DNA from: an uncultured Lachnospiraceae bacterium
GTDB lineage: Bacteria > Bacillota > Clostridia > Lachnospirales > Lachnospiraceae
Reading direction: 5' to 3'
NCBI GenBank assembly: GCA_947177105.1
Contig: CAMWTF010000008.1
Location: 1 to 22,101, forward strand
DNA length: 22,101 nt
This document shows, piece after piece, positions 1 to 7,563 of this stretch (positions within the stretch are counted from its first letter, which is position 1; each line of letters begins with the position of its first letter). Both the position numbers and the translations under genes were made by a program. The notes below the pieces were generated by a model. The model was not told the DNA's origin and made no database searches. It worked only from the letters and a program-made list of their open reading frames with translations.

Positions 1-7
1 TTTCCGG

Positions 8-48
8 CATAGAAATTCCTGCCCTTTACCCGGTCAGTAATTTCTATG
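8..48. repeat. Imperfect palindrome, copy 1
   Basis: Outer arms CATAGAAATT (8-17) and AATTTCTATG (39-48) are perfect 10-bp inverted repeats. Inside them, on the minus strand, CTG pairs with CAG and CC with GG, separated by single A/G mismatches, leaving a loop of about 7 nt. The whole element can therefore fold into one long interrupted hairpin in RNA or single-stranded DNA. There is no T-run after it, so it is not a standard intrinsic terminator. Confidence 0.8.
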
Positions 49-110
49 GGCACTGTATGGGCCGATGCTGTCTAAGAGTTCCGCATCCGCCCCTACAGTA
101 CCATTTCCGG

Positions 111-151
111 CATAGAAATTCCTGCCCTTTACCCGGTCAGTAATTTCTATG
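111..151. repeat. Imperfect palindrome, copy 2
   Basis: Identical in sequence to the palindrome at 8-48 and offset by exactly 103 bp. It has the same 10-bp outer arms and interrupted inner stem. Confidence 0.8.
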
Positions 152-185
152 GGCACTGCATGGGCCGATGCTGTCTAAGAGTTCC

Positions 186-205
186 GCATCTGTCCCAGCA
201 GATGC
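186..205 (-). other. Hairpin past the ABC permease stop codon
   Basis: GCATCTG (186-192) and CAGATGC (199-205) form a 7-bp stem with a 6-nt loop, 13 bases beyond the permease stop codon on the minus strand. The minus strand continues GGAACTC after the stem instead of a T-run, so this may stabilise the 3' end of the transcript or be a weak terminator. Its right arm is formed where the second 103-bp repeat copy breaks off. Confidence 0.4.
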
Positions 206-218
206 CGATAAAATATCA

Positions 219-1508
219 TCACTCGTACCGCAGCGCCTCGATGGGGTCCATCTTGGCCGCCTTGTTGGCGGGGTAGTACCCAAAAAATATCCCGATTACC
301 ATGGAAAAGCCCAGCGACAGCAGAATGCTTCCCACGGAGGGTGTGGCCGCCGCACCCAGCAGATTCGCCGCGCTCATGCCCAGCGCCACCCCCAGTACAA
401 TGCCAATCATGCCGCCGATCAGGCAGATTACGATGGACTCAATGATAAATTGCAGCCGGATAGCGCTGTTGGGTGCCCCCAGGGCCTTCCGGGTACCGAT
501 CTCGCGGGTCCGCTCGGTGATGGATACCAGCATGATATTCATGACGCCGATACCGCCCACCAACAGCGCAATGCCTGCAATCACGGCGATGGCCGTGGTG
601 ACAGTGGACATCATATTCGCCATAATCTCCACCATGGAGGCCATGCTGAATGCCATGGGCTGGAAATCCCGGTTATTTCGGTAATAAGGGGCAAAAAAGT
701 TGGCCGTGGTATCCGCGAAGGCATCGCTGTCCACCCCGTCCCTGGTGATCACGGTGAACTGGGCAAATCCCTGAGAATGACTGATTTCCTGGGCCGTCTT
801 CAGCGGTATATAAAAGTCTGTCTGGGTGTCCTTCTCCGATACCAGGGACATGCCCATGGCCGACTGCTCATACTTATAGACCCCTATCACCGCGAAGTCA
901 TAATACTTATCCCCCAGATTCACCTGGAGCATACTGCCAATGGCCTTATCCATATCTCCGCCAAACATATTGTCCACCACGATATTGGACACCATGGCGA
1001 CCTTGCGTCCTTCGTCCATCTCCGCCTGACTGAAATACCTTCCGTCCAGCAGTTCCAGGTCATTGGCCAGAAAATAGCCCAGACTGGTGCCCGTGACATA
1101 TACATTGGCATATAGGCCCTTCTCCTGCAGCTTGCTCTGTCCCAGGCCCTCCGTGACAGAGATTCCCGCCACGCTGCCCGCATAGGTCTCGCAGTAATTC
1201 TCCAGCATTTCCCTGGTGAAATAGTCCTCTTCCTGGGCCATGACCCTGCCCATGCCGCCGCCAAAAGCCATGCCCTCCTCCGTGGTCTCTTCCTCCTGAG
1301 GCTTCTGCTGCAGCGCTACGGTGATATTGTTCACGCCCATAGCGCTCATGGATTCCGTCATGGTATAAGTCAGGGACTGGCCCACAGTCATAATGGCAAT
1401 CACCGAGGAAATGCCGATGATAATGCCCAGCATGGTCAGCAGGGCCCGCATCTTGTTGGCCTTCAGGCTAAACAGCGCCAGCCGCACATTTTCATAGAAC
1501 ATCATCAT
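219..1508 (-). CDS. ABC transporter permease, MacB/YknZ type (FtsX fold)
   Basis: A 429-residue membrane protein of the MacB/FtsX family, the permease of a tripartite-like exporter. Residues about 20-45 form the first membrane helix, preceded by the typical SLKANKMRALLTMLGIIIG sequence. A large extracellular MacB-type core domain follows to about residue 300. Three C-terminal helices include the family motif GGIGVMNIMLVSITERTREIG and the end motif DPIEALRYE. The length is normal for the family. The first ATG (1508) overlaps the ATPase stop codon as ATGA; two further ATGs follow at once, so the exact start is uncertain by one or two residues. It is the last gene of the adaptor-ATPase-permease operon. 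By analogy with Bacillus YknXYZ it would export or repel a peptide or drug, but the substrate cannot be read from sequence. Confidence 0.95.
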   Translation of the reverse strand: MMMFYENVRLALFSLKANKMRALLTMLGIIIGISSVIAIMTVGQSLTYTMTESMSAMGVNNITVALQQKPQEEETTEEGMAFGGGMGRVMAQEEDYFTREMLENYCETYAGSVAGISVTEGLGQSKLQEKGLYANVYVTGTSLGYFLANDLELLDGRYFSQAEMDEGRKVAMVSNIVVDNMFGGDMDKAIGSMLQVNLGDKYYDFAVIGVYKYEQSAMGMSLVSEKDTQTDFYIPLKTAQEISHSQGFAQFTVITRDGVDSDAFADTTANFFAPYYRNNRDFQPMAFSMASMVEIMANMMSTVTTAIAVIAGIALLVGGIGVMNIMLVSITERTREIGTRKALGAPNSAIRLQFIIESIVICLIGGMIGIVLGVALGMSAANLLGAAATPSVGSILLSLGFSMVIGIFFGYYPANKAAKMDPIEALRYE

Positions 1509-2209
1509 ACGCCAGTTCCCCGCCTTTCCCCTATGATAGAGCCGTCCTTGATGGTCACCAGCCGCTCCGTCTCCTCCGCCAACTCCGGGGAGTGAGTAAT
1601 CAGCACGATGGTCTTGCCCTGTTCCTTGTGCAGCTTGTGGAACAAGTCCATCACCATGCGCCCGGTGGTGGAATCCAGCGCTCCGGTGGGTTCGTCCGCC
1701 AGAATGATAGCCGGATCATTACCCATGGCTCTGGCGATGGCTACACGCTGTTTCTGTCCGCCGGACAGCTCCTCCGGCAGATGCTTCATCCGGTCCTCCA
1801 TGCCCACCATGGCCAGCAGTTCCTTGGCCCGTTCCACTCGCTTTCTGCCCGTGATGCCCCCGTAGAGCATAGGCATCTCCACATTTTTCAGCGCATTGGT
1901 CTTGGCGATCAGATTGTAGGTCTGAAACACAAAGCCGATCTTCCGATTGCGGATGCCGGACAACTCTCTGTCCTTTGCCGCTATCATATCCACGCCGTCT
2001 AAGCGGTACTTCCCCTGGGTGGGACGGTCCAGGGCGCCGATGATGTTCATCAGCGTGGATTTGCCGGAGCCCGAGGCCCCTACCACTGCCACAAACTCTC
2101 CTTCATATATGGTCAGATTGATGCCGTTTAACACCGTAAGCTCGTTGGAAGTCCCGATATAGAAACGCTTATAGATGTCCTCCAGCTCAATCACTGCCCG
2201 CCTGCCCAT
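1505..2209 (-). CDS. ABC transporter ATP-binding protein, MacB/LolD/YknY type
   Basis: A 234-residue ATPase that powers the neighbouring permease. Visible motifs: Walker A GASGSGKST at residues 44-52, Q-loop glutamine 96 in FVFQTYN, signature LSGGQKQR at 148-155, Walker B IILADEP with Asp172 and Glu173, and switch His206 in ITHSPE. All key residues are present and the length is typical. The start ATG overlaps the stop of the upstream adaptor gene as TAATG, and its own stop overlaps the permease start. The three genes are therefore almost certainly translated in a coupled way at matched amounts. A GGAGGG ribosome binding site lies within the end of the adaptor gene. Confidence 0.97.
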   Translation of the reverse strand: MGRRAVIELEDIYKRFYIGTSNELTVLNGINLTIYEGEFVAVVGASGSGKSTLMNIIGALDRPTQGKYRLDGVDMIAAKDRELSGIRNRKIGFVFQTYNLIAKTNALKNVEMPMLYGGITGRKRVERAKELLAMVGMEDRMKHLPEELSGGQKQRVAIARAMGNDPAIILADEPTGALDSTTGRMVMDLFHKLHKEQGKTIVLITHSPELAEETERLVTIKDGSIIGERRGTGV

Positions 2210-3843
2210 TAAAACCCTCCCATAGGGCCCATCTGCTGAAGCAGTCTGTTCAGATCGTCCATACCGTCGTCCGCCGGCACCACAACTTCCAGCCCTTCCT
2301 CAATCCCCTCGCCGGAGATCTCTACATAATAATCGCTCTCGATGCCCTTGGTCACAGGGATGCGGCGGGTTGGCAGGGTATTGGGCAGACCAGCATTGCC
2401 CTGGGGAGCCTCCCCCTGAGAACCGTCGCCGGACGTCTCTGCCGCTCCGGCATTTTCATCCACCACTTCCACATAGAAGCTTCCGTCCTCCGCAGTCTGC
2501 ACCGCCGCATAGGGCACGGTCAACACATTCTCCCTGCTGCTGATTATAATGCTCAGTTTGGCGGTCATATCCATGCGCAGATCCTCGCAGGGTGTGTCAA
2601 TACTGGTCTTTACCGTATAAGTCACGCCGGATCCTGCGGTTGCCCGGGGCGCTACGGAGATCACCTTCCCCTCCAGTTCCAGATCCCCGGTGCCGTTGGT
2701 CTTGATGACAACTTTCTGGCCCTCTTTGATCTTGCTGATGTCGTATTCATCGATCTCCACGGTAACTTCATAGCTGCTGATATCTTCGATGGTCACAATA
2801 ACGCCGCCGTTATAATTGTCCCCGGTCTCCAGATTGACTGCCGTTACCACCCCGGAGATGGGAGCCGTCACCGTACAGGCTGCTATCTGCTCCTGATAGC
2901 GGTCAATCTGCTGCTGATCCGACATGCCTGACGTGGAGGCGTTTAAACGGCTGGAGGTAACACTGTCCTGCCTGCTCTGCAAAGTGCTGCCGCCATTGCG
3001 TATGGCATCTTCCTGGCTCTGCAGCTGCCGATTATAAGCGTCATAGGCATTGTTCACCGCCGCAACCGCCTGGTCATAAGCGGATTTCAGTCCTCGTTCC
3101 GTCTCCTGGGCAGTGCTGTATTTCATCTGGTACTCCGTGATCAGCTGCTCCAGGCGCTGGGCCTCCGCCTCCAGTGCCGCCCTGCCTCCAGCGTCACCGC
3201 CGGACACGGTGGCCTGCTCGTTCAATTGCTCATGCACCTTGGCCAGCTGTGCCTGATATCCCTCCAGCGCTTTTCGAATCTCCTCGCTGTTGTTATCGGC
3301 GCTGCCGTAGCTGGATCCCGCCCTGTTCATAGTCTCCTTGGCTTCCTCATAACTTCTTAAGGCACTGGCCACCTGCTCCTCCATTCGGGAGAGATCAACC
3401 TGGACAGAGATCCCCGCCTCCGTCAGATTGCGCTGGGCAGAGTCCAGATCCAACTGGGTTCTCCTCTGGGCCACGCTCAGGGAAAGTTCGGCATTGCCCA
3501 GATTCTCTTCCAGATCCGCCGTGTCCAGCAGGCACAGCAGATCCCCTTCCTTTACCATGTCTCCCACCTGCACCGGCACACTGAGAGACTTAACTCCTGT
3601 CACTTCCGCCGATACGCTCTTGCTGTCCGCGCTGGTGACAGAGCCGGTGGCGGACACGCTTTCCACCAGGGATCGGTACTCTATGGTCGCTGTCTCCTGC
3701 CGGTTCATCATGCTCAACATGGTCTCCGCCGCCTCCTGCACACTGATGATAAATTTTCCGATCAGGATTCCAAGAATAATAATAATCACCAGGAAAATGC
3801 AGAGCTTCTTATGCTTTTTAACCCACTTCAAAACAGACTTCAT
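2209..3843 (-). CDS. Efflux adaptor (membrane fusion protein), HlyD/YknX family
   Basis: A 544-residue adaptor that links the ABC permease to the outside. Residues 1-13 are basic, 14-33 form one membrane anchor, and the rest is extracellular. A lipoyl-like half motif, VQVGDMVKEGDLL, sits at 91-103. A long glutamine- and alanine-rich helical hairpin, probably coiled coil, runs to about 320. The second lipoyl half begins near TAPISGVVTAV, followed by beta-barrel and C-terminal domains, with a Gly/Ser/Glu-rich linker near residue 475. At 544 residues it is longer than many adaptors, mostly through the coiled coil. The start ATG is preceded by GAGGT. First gene of the operon with the ATPase and permease. 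The architecture matches Bacillus YknX and Gram-negative MacA. Confidence 0.93.
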   Translation of the reverse strand: MKSVLKWVKKHKKLCIFLVIIIILGILIGKFIISVQEAAETMLSMMNRQETATIEYRSLVESVSATGSVTSADSKSVSAEVTGVKSLSVPVQVGDMVKEGDLLCLLDTADLEENLGNAELSLSVAQRRTQLDLDSAQRNLTEAGISVQVDLSRMEEQVASALRSYEEAKETMNRAGSSYGSADNNSEEIRKALEGYQAQLAKVHEQLNEQATVSGGDAGGRAALEAEAQRLEQLITEYQMKYSTAQETERGLKSAYDQAVAAVNNAYDAYNRQLQSQEDAIRNGGSTLQSRQDSVTSSRLNASTSGMSDQQQIDRYQEQIAACTVTAPISGVVTAVNLETGDNYNGGVIVTIEDISSYEVTVEIDEYDISKIKEGQKVVIKTNGTGDLELEGKVISVAPRATAGSGVTYTVKTSIDTPCEDLRMDMTAKLSIIISSRENVLTVPYAAVQTAEDGSFYVEVVDENAGAAETSGDGSQGEAPQGNAGLPNTLPTRRIPVTKGIESDYYVEISGEGIEEGLEVVVPADDGMDDLNRLLQQMGPMGGF

Positions 3844-3910
3844 AACTGACTACCTCATTTCTGTGCCGCTGTATATATGTATATGCTTATTCGGCTGCGC
3901 AGCACAAAAC

Positions 3911-3951
3911 AAGCCGGAGAAAATATCTGGAAATCATTTTACCCCCGGCTT
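3911..3951. terminator. Possible terminator between the HD gene and the ABC operon
   Basis: AAGCCGG (3911-3917) and CCGGCTT (3945-3951) form a 7-bp stem with a long 27-nt loop. On the minus strand it follows the HD-domain gene and is trailed by GTTTTG; on the plus strand it is trailed by TTTT. The long loop makes it weak. The 164-bp gap at 3844-4007 otherwise holds the presumed, unresolved promoter of the ABC operon. Confidence 0.4.
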
Positions 3952-4007
3952 TTTAAATAGTCTATAGATATCACAAAAATTTCATAGAATTTATGGTCTT
4001 TTTATTG

Positions 4008-4688
4008 TTATTCCTGCCGCAGCTTTGCCAACTCCTGCCTGCCCCTCTCATAGATAGGACGCACCTCATTCAGCAGACTTTCATAGTAGTTTACAGCCGC
4101 CTGCCTACGTGCCTGGGCCATCTTTGCGCCTTTTTTCGTATAAAAATGAGAATAGATATTTTCCAGCTTAAATTTGTATTCCTGGAAAAAAGAAGGGCTT
4201 GTGTCCACGGTGCCGTCCTGCACCCTTCCTTCCTCATCCACATTGTACAGCGGCTCCGACACCTGCCCCTTGTAAAAGAGCGTCCGGGCGATGCCGATAG
4301 CCCCCGTCACATCCAGCTTGTCAGCGTCAAACAGGATCTTGGCCTCCACGGTCTCCGGCTCATTGTTGCTGCGGTAGCGGTGGGCCAGAATGCAGTGCCG
4401 GACTTTGGCGGCAAAGCTTTCCGCAAAGCCCTGCTCCACCAAAAAGCGATATGCCTTTTCCGATCCCACCTGGGCGTGACAGAGAGATGGATTCTCAAAC
4501 TGCTCCCTGCGGCCTATGTCGTGAAGCAGACAGGCACAGATCAAAATGTCATAATCCACATCCCTCTCCTCTTTGGCAATCTCAAGAGCGCTGTACAGCA
4601 CCCGATAGATATGCTCCTTGTCGTGGGCACTGTCCCCCATGCAGGATAACATATAATCTTCCAGTAACTGGTATACCTGATTTGTCAT
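4008..4688 (-). CDS. HD-domain metal-dependent phosphohydrolase
   Basis: A 226-residue soluble protein of the HD superfamily, resembling the YpgQ/YedJ group. Candidate metal ligands are visible: His22 and His26 in AHDKEH, the paired His56-Asp57 in LLHDIGR, His103 in ILAHRYR and Asp121/Asp123 in FDADKLD. These imply a divalent-metal phosphohydrolase acting on a nucleotide or other phosphate ester. The substrate is not predictable; the related Bacillus protein has been described as a nucleotide pyrophosphohydrolase (recalled, not checked). The C-terminal third is rich in charged helices. The start has AGGAG 5 nt upstream. The gene begins 13 bp after the acyltransferase gene ends, so the two are probably co-transcribed. 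Confidence 0.88.
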   Translation of the reverse strand: MTNQVYQLLEDYMLSCMGDSAHDKEHIYRVLYSALEIAKEERDVDYDILICACLLHDIGRREQFENPSLCHAQVGSEKAYRFLVEQGFAESFAAKVRHCILAHRYRSNNEPETVEAKILFDADKLDVTGAIGIARTLFYKGQVSEPLYNVDEEGRVQDGTVDTSPSFFQEYKFKLENIYSHFYTKKGAKMAQARRQAAVNYYESLLNEVRPIYERGRQELAKLRQE

Positions 4689-4701
4689 AACATCTCCTAA
4701 T

Positions 4702-6003
4702 CTATCCTTTTTCTTTGCAGACCAGACCTTCGTTCCGCCTCTTCATTTGGTATAGTTCCTCCGCGGCCAGCCGGGTTTTGGCCGCCACATCAGCACCGTT
4801 TTGGGGAAAGCAATAATACAGCGCCCGATGGTCTCCGATACAAATCATATCCCCCAACTCGTACCAATAATAATCCGCATACAGGCTGTAGGATGCGGAG
4901 GGCTTCTGCGCATAGTCCAGCTGTCCCTGGCACCCTGTGAGACGGAACCCCTCCGCAGTATGCTCCAGCACACCGCTGCCCACCCGGTAGATGCATCTGC
5001 TGTCCACCAGCATACAGATGTCCACAGGCACCTGCAAATGATAACTGCCCTCCTGCAATTCCTGACGCACACATTCACGCTGCCAGCGATACCAGTCAGG
5101 CACATGCGTAAAATGTTCTTCCTCCGAAGTCATATCCACGCCCCGCAGATAGCCATATTCCGTAAGCTCATAGGTTTTTCCGCAGTTCTCGCAGGTCAAT
5201 CTGCTGCCCCTGCCCCGCATCCTGCCCTCCGTCAGACAGTGAGGACATTTGTATAGCACCCGGTTGAGATAGTCCGCCCGGAAAGGCTCGCTGACCTGAA
5301 CCATATTCTGCTGCTGCCAACGGAAATTGTCAAAGTCAAACTGCTTTGCCAGCAGCCTGTTCAACTCCTCTGGCGTCCGAAGCGCAATATCCTCCGGGGA
5401 CAGCAGGTATTCCATTCTTGCGGAGACCTTTACCCTGCGCCGCTGCAGATTGTTGTACAGCGGGTCTCTGGCGAAGGCCCCATAGGTGCGGATCATGACC
5501 ACCGGAACCCCCAGTGCCTTGATACATTTGCCCATGCTGTCCGGCAACGGCGTAGCCGTGCCGTCAAAAGAGTAACTGGCCTCCGGGAACAACAGCACCC
5601 AGCTGCGCAGTTCTTTCAGAGCATAATGCATATCTTTCACAAGAGTGATGTCGGTGATGAATTTTCTGGTGGGAATGCATCCCAGCCAGCGCATAAGCCG
5701 CTTTTTGCCCACGAAGCCATCCGAAGTACACACGATGTTGAAGGGCCTGGGATATAGCATGGACGCAGCGATCTTAAGATCGATAAAGCTGGAATGATTC
5801 ATCAGAACCAGGCAGGGCTGGCCTTTTTCCAGCCGCTCCATGCCCGATTTTTCCCAGGTAAAACGAGTGGCCCACAGTTCCGGCAGGGACAGCAGTTTTA
5901 ATAATGTCCGAAACAATATGCCGGGCCGCCGGGGCCTGATATGCTTTTCCACCGGCAGCGCCAGCACCTGACTGTAATTCAACTCTTTTACCTTTATTTT
6001 CAT
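4702..6003 (-). CDS. PlsC-like acyltransferase with C-terminal zinc ribbon
   Basis: A 433-residue protein. Residues about 50-200 match the lysophospholipid acyltransferase (PlsC) fold. The catalytic NHSSFID motif (His70, Asp75) follows the usual HX4D pattern, and FPEASYS at 139-145 stands where the family has its FPEGTRS glycerol-phosphate-binding motif. It probably acylates a lysophospholipid or related lipid at the inner membrane face. Unusually, the protein continues past the normal family end with a four-cysteine zinc ribbon (CPHC at 253-256, CENC at 271-274) and a further domain of about 150 residues that I do not recognise, rich in Tyr and Trp. The start is supported by AGAGGT upstream. 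It lies 24 bp downstream of a small basic gene and 13 bp upstream of the HD gene. Confidence 0.85.
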   Translation of the reverse strand: MKIKVKELNYSQVLALPVEKHIRPRRPGILFRTLLKLLSLPELWATRFTWEKSGMERLEKGQPCLVLMNHSSFIDLKIAASMLYPRPFNIVCTSDGFVGKKRLMRWLGCIPTRKFITDITLVKDMHYALKELRSWVLLFPEASYSFDGTATPLPDSMGKCIKALGVPVVMIRTYGAFARDPLYNNLQRRRVKVSARMEYLLSPEDIALRTPEELNRLLAKQFDFDNFRWQQQNMVQVSEPFRADYLNRVLYKCPHCLTEGRMRGRGSRLTCENCGKTYELTEYGYLRGVDMTSEEEHFTHVPDWYRWQRECVRQELQEGSYHLQVPVDICMLVDSRCIYRVGSGVLEHTAEGFRLTGCQGQLDYAQKPSASYSLYADYYWYELGDMICIGDHRALYYCFPQNGADVAAKTRLAAEELYQMKRRNEGLVCKEKG

Positions 6004-6027
6004 GTATACCTCTTTCCCGCATTTTCT

Positions 6028-6306
6028 CTATTTCATTTTGTAATATTTATACCACATCCTATATAATTCTTTATCTGAATATTCCCCATAATTATTTCTA
6101 TGCCTATATTTAAGAACCTCCTTCTTATAAGAGGAAAATGATTCTAGAAATTTATAATCACAAATATTCCAAGAGCAAAACAGCTTTTTATATGCCATTC
6201 CAGAGGGAACTGCCACATGATTTCTCCGCACATATCTGTTAGCATATTTCTTTGCTCCTTTATTGTGATCCTTACAACATGGCACTCGTTTATAACTTCT
6301 ACTCAT
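6028..6306 (-). CDS. Small basic hypothetical protein (MSRSYKR type)
   Basis: A 92-residue, very Lys/Arg/Tyr-rich protein beginning MSRSYKRVPCCKDHNKGAKK and continuing YANRYVRR. I recall this opening as recurring in small uncharacterised bacterial proteins, but know no function; the high charge suggests nucleic-acid or ribosome contact (inference). The open frame extends upstream to 6369, but the ATG at 6306 has a strong AGGAG site 7 nt upstream, so it is the better start. Cysteines at 10, 11, 44 and 49 could bind metal. Base composition is much more AT-rich than the flanking genes, which hints at transfer. It ends 24 bp before the acyltransferase start and may share its transcript. Confidence 0.65.
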   Translation of the reverse strand: MSRSYKRVPCCKDHNKGAKKYANRYVRRNHVAVPSGMAYKKLFCSWNICDYKFLESFSSYKKEVLKYRHRNNYGEYSDKELYRMWYKYYKMK

Positions 6307-6430
6307 ATACACTCTCCTAATTGATAATCTTCCGTATGAGCGCAATTTTATTTTCTTAAATCGGAACATAATCTGGAGTATGACCCAAAACCTTATTTAT
6401 CAACTTCCAATGTTGGCGCAAACTACCTCT

Positions 6431-6565
6431 TTATATGCGATTTATTGTACCATACCATCCGAAGTCATAGCAATAAGAACCTGCATATTTTGCTTCTAAA
6501 GATGATCCCCTTAATTTTCGATATGCTTCGACAGAATGTTCCACAAGAAAACCAACATCCGCCAC
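6431..6565 (-). pseudogene. Relic reading frame, about 44 codons
   Basis: On the minus strand a frame reads VADVGFLVEHSVEAYRKLRG and continues to an in-frame TAA at 6431. It looks like real protein sequence in composition, but is closed by a stop codon just upstream and has no convincing ribosome binding site (the only nearby start is GTG at 6565). I read it as the C-terminal remnant of a decayed gene in the AT-rich patch. The family is not recognised. The rest of 6307-6646 shows nothing else I can name. Confidence 0.3.
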
Positions 6566-6646
6566 ATAAAATCATCTTGACAGAGTAGAATATGCTTGTT
6601 ATTATTTAAATATAGTTGCAGTTACTCTGACATTTCTTGATAAAAT

Positions 6647-7123
6647 ATGACTAAAATGGCTATGAAAAAGACAAAACTAATATATACAAGCATAATTGTT
6701 TTGGGTACTCTTTTGGCTTTTACACTCCTATACTTATTTATTTTTGGTATCAATAGCGATCCCTTTAAAAAGTCTTTTAGGGACGTTGACTATATTACTG
6801 TGAAGATTGTCAGTATAGGGGGCAATGGAGACGAAGAAAATAAGCAACTGATTTTGCAAAATCCGGAACAAGTGGAGAGACTCAATCAATTATTTAAACA
6901 ATATGGATACAAAGAACAATTGACAACAAGAGAGCAATATTAATATGTTATTCAAGACAAAGATATCGTAAATATTACATTTTGGCAAGCTGGAAATTTG
7001 CTGACAGATTGCTTGGTATCTGGAGATAAAATTGTAGTGAACGGAACCGTATACAATGTAAATTCAGAAAAAGCAGAGCAGAAATTATTAATTGGTCTTG
7101 TAGAATTAATCGCTACTTTTTGA
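6647..7123 (+). pseudogene. Broken membrane-anchored hypothetical protein (in-frame stop)
   Basis: The frame opens with a basic N-terminus and one hydrophobic segment (about residues 10-33, LIYTSIIVLGTLLAFTLLYL), then a predicted extracellular domain. It is stopped by TAA at 6941-6943 (codon 99). The same frame then runs on without a further stop for 59 codons to TGA at 7121-7123, reading YVIQDKDIVNITFWQAGNLL and so on, with composition like the first half. This is best explained by a nonsense mutation in a gene of about 158 codons. No good ribosome binding site precedes the ATGs at 6647, 6656 or 6662. Family not recognised; AT-rich like its neighbour. Confidence 0.55.
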
Positions 7124-7285
7124 ATATCATTAAATCTGGCCAGAGAGTTACTCACACTGCAAGCGATTGATAGAACCCTAATCGCAAAAGAGAAAATAAT
7201 ATAATGTCCTACACACAATACGTTTCGATACGAAAGAGGAAACGTTACTTACCCAAAATCACACGAATGCCATATGACCTAATGA

Positions 7286-7321
7286 ATGGATAGCCTGAAA
7301 ATCTATGGGCTATCCATTTTT
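7286..7321 (+). terminator. Rho-independent terminator
   Basis: ATGGATAGCC (7286-7295) and GGCTATCCAT (7308-7317) form a perfect 10-bp stem with a 12-nt loop, followed by a run of Ts to 7321. The T-run is on the plus strand, so it ends plus-strand transcription coming from the broken gene at 6647-7123 and insulates the lipoprotein gene downstream. Confidence 0.85.
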
Positions 7322-7506
7322 CTGCCCTCTTTCCCGCCGTATTCCCGCTCCCTCTTTATGCCGAAGCCAGTCGGCTGCAAACCCCATTTATACTTTAACA
7401 CATTTCCGGGACTGATACAATTGGCTGTAAATGGATTATTTATTTCCGCTCGCACCAATATTCTTACCGCCCGCGCCATATTCCGTAAAAACGGGATTTT
7501 TTATAG

Positions 7507-7512
7507 TATAAT
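7507..7512 (+). promoter_or_regulatory. Possible -10 box for the leucine-rich lipoprotein gene
   Basis: A perfect TATAAT lies about 50 bp before the GTG start at 7564. The sequence 17 bp upstream is a poor -35 match, so this is a tentative call based on the hexamer, the AT-rich approach and the lack of any other candidate after the upstream terminator. Confidence 0.35.
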
Positions 7513-7563
7513 TCATTGCGTAGACTTGGAGGAAGTAATTATATCAATAGCGAGGTAGAAAAC

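Larger units (their letters stand above)
1..190. repeat. 103-bp tandem direct repeat, two copies (second partial)
   Basis: Copy one is 1-103 and copy two starts at 104. Positions 1-87 match 104-190 with a single difference (T56 against C159), after which the copies diverge. Each copy carries a long imperfect palindrome (8-48 and 111-151) and a shorter inverted pair GATGC/GCATC (64-68 with 83-87, repeated at +103). The array may continue beyond the left edge of the window. It lies immediately past the stop codon of the minus-strand ABC permease. No reading frame in it looks coding. It could be a dispersed intergenic palindromic element or a recent tandem duplication. Confidence 0.9.
7124..7563. 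other. Gene-poor interval before the leucine-rich repeat gene
   Basis: This 440-bp stretch holds the terminator at 7286-7321, a possible promoter near 7507 and a small inverted pair ACGTTTC/GAAACGT near 7218-7244. A minus-strand open frame of 58 codons (7303-7479) contains GLQPTGFGIKRER but has no ribosome binding site and overlaps the terminator hairpin, so I do not call it a gene. Nothing else is recognisable. Confidence 0.5.

Noticed and set aside
1..205. CRISPR-like repeats
   Set aside because: Only two copies of a 103-bp unit with almost no divergence and no spacer pattern.
168..1115. Long plus-strand open frame, 315 codons
   Set aside because: Lies antisense to the clear ABC permease gene; His/Gln/Gly-rich composition typical of a shadow frame.
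7303..7479. Minus-strand 58-codon frame containing GLQPTGFGIKRER
   Set aside because: No ribosome binding site, overlaps a terminator hairpin, no recognised family. It could be part of a dispersed sequence, so it is worth a quick similarity search.
7286..7558. Plus-strand 90-codon frame before the lipoprotein gene
   Set aside because: Starts inside the terminator stem, lacks a ribosome binding site and runs through the promoter region.
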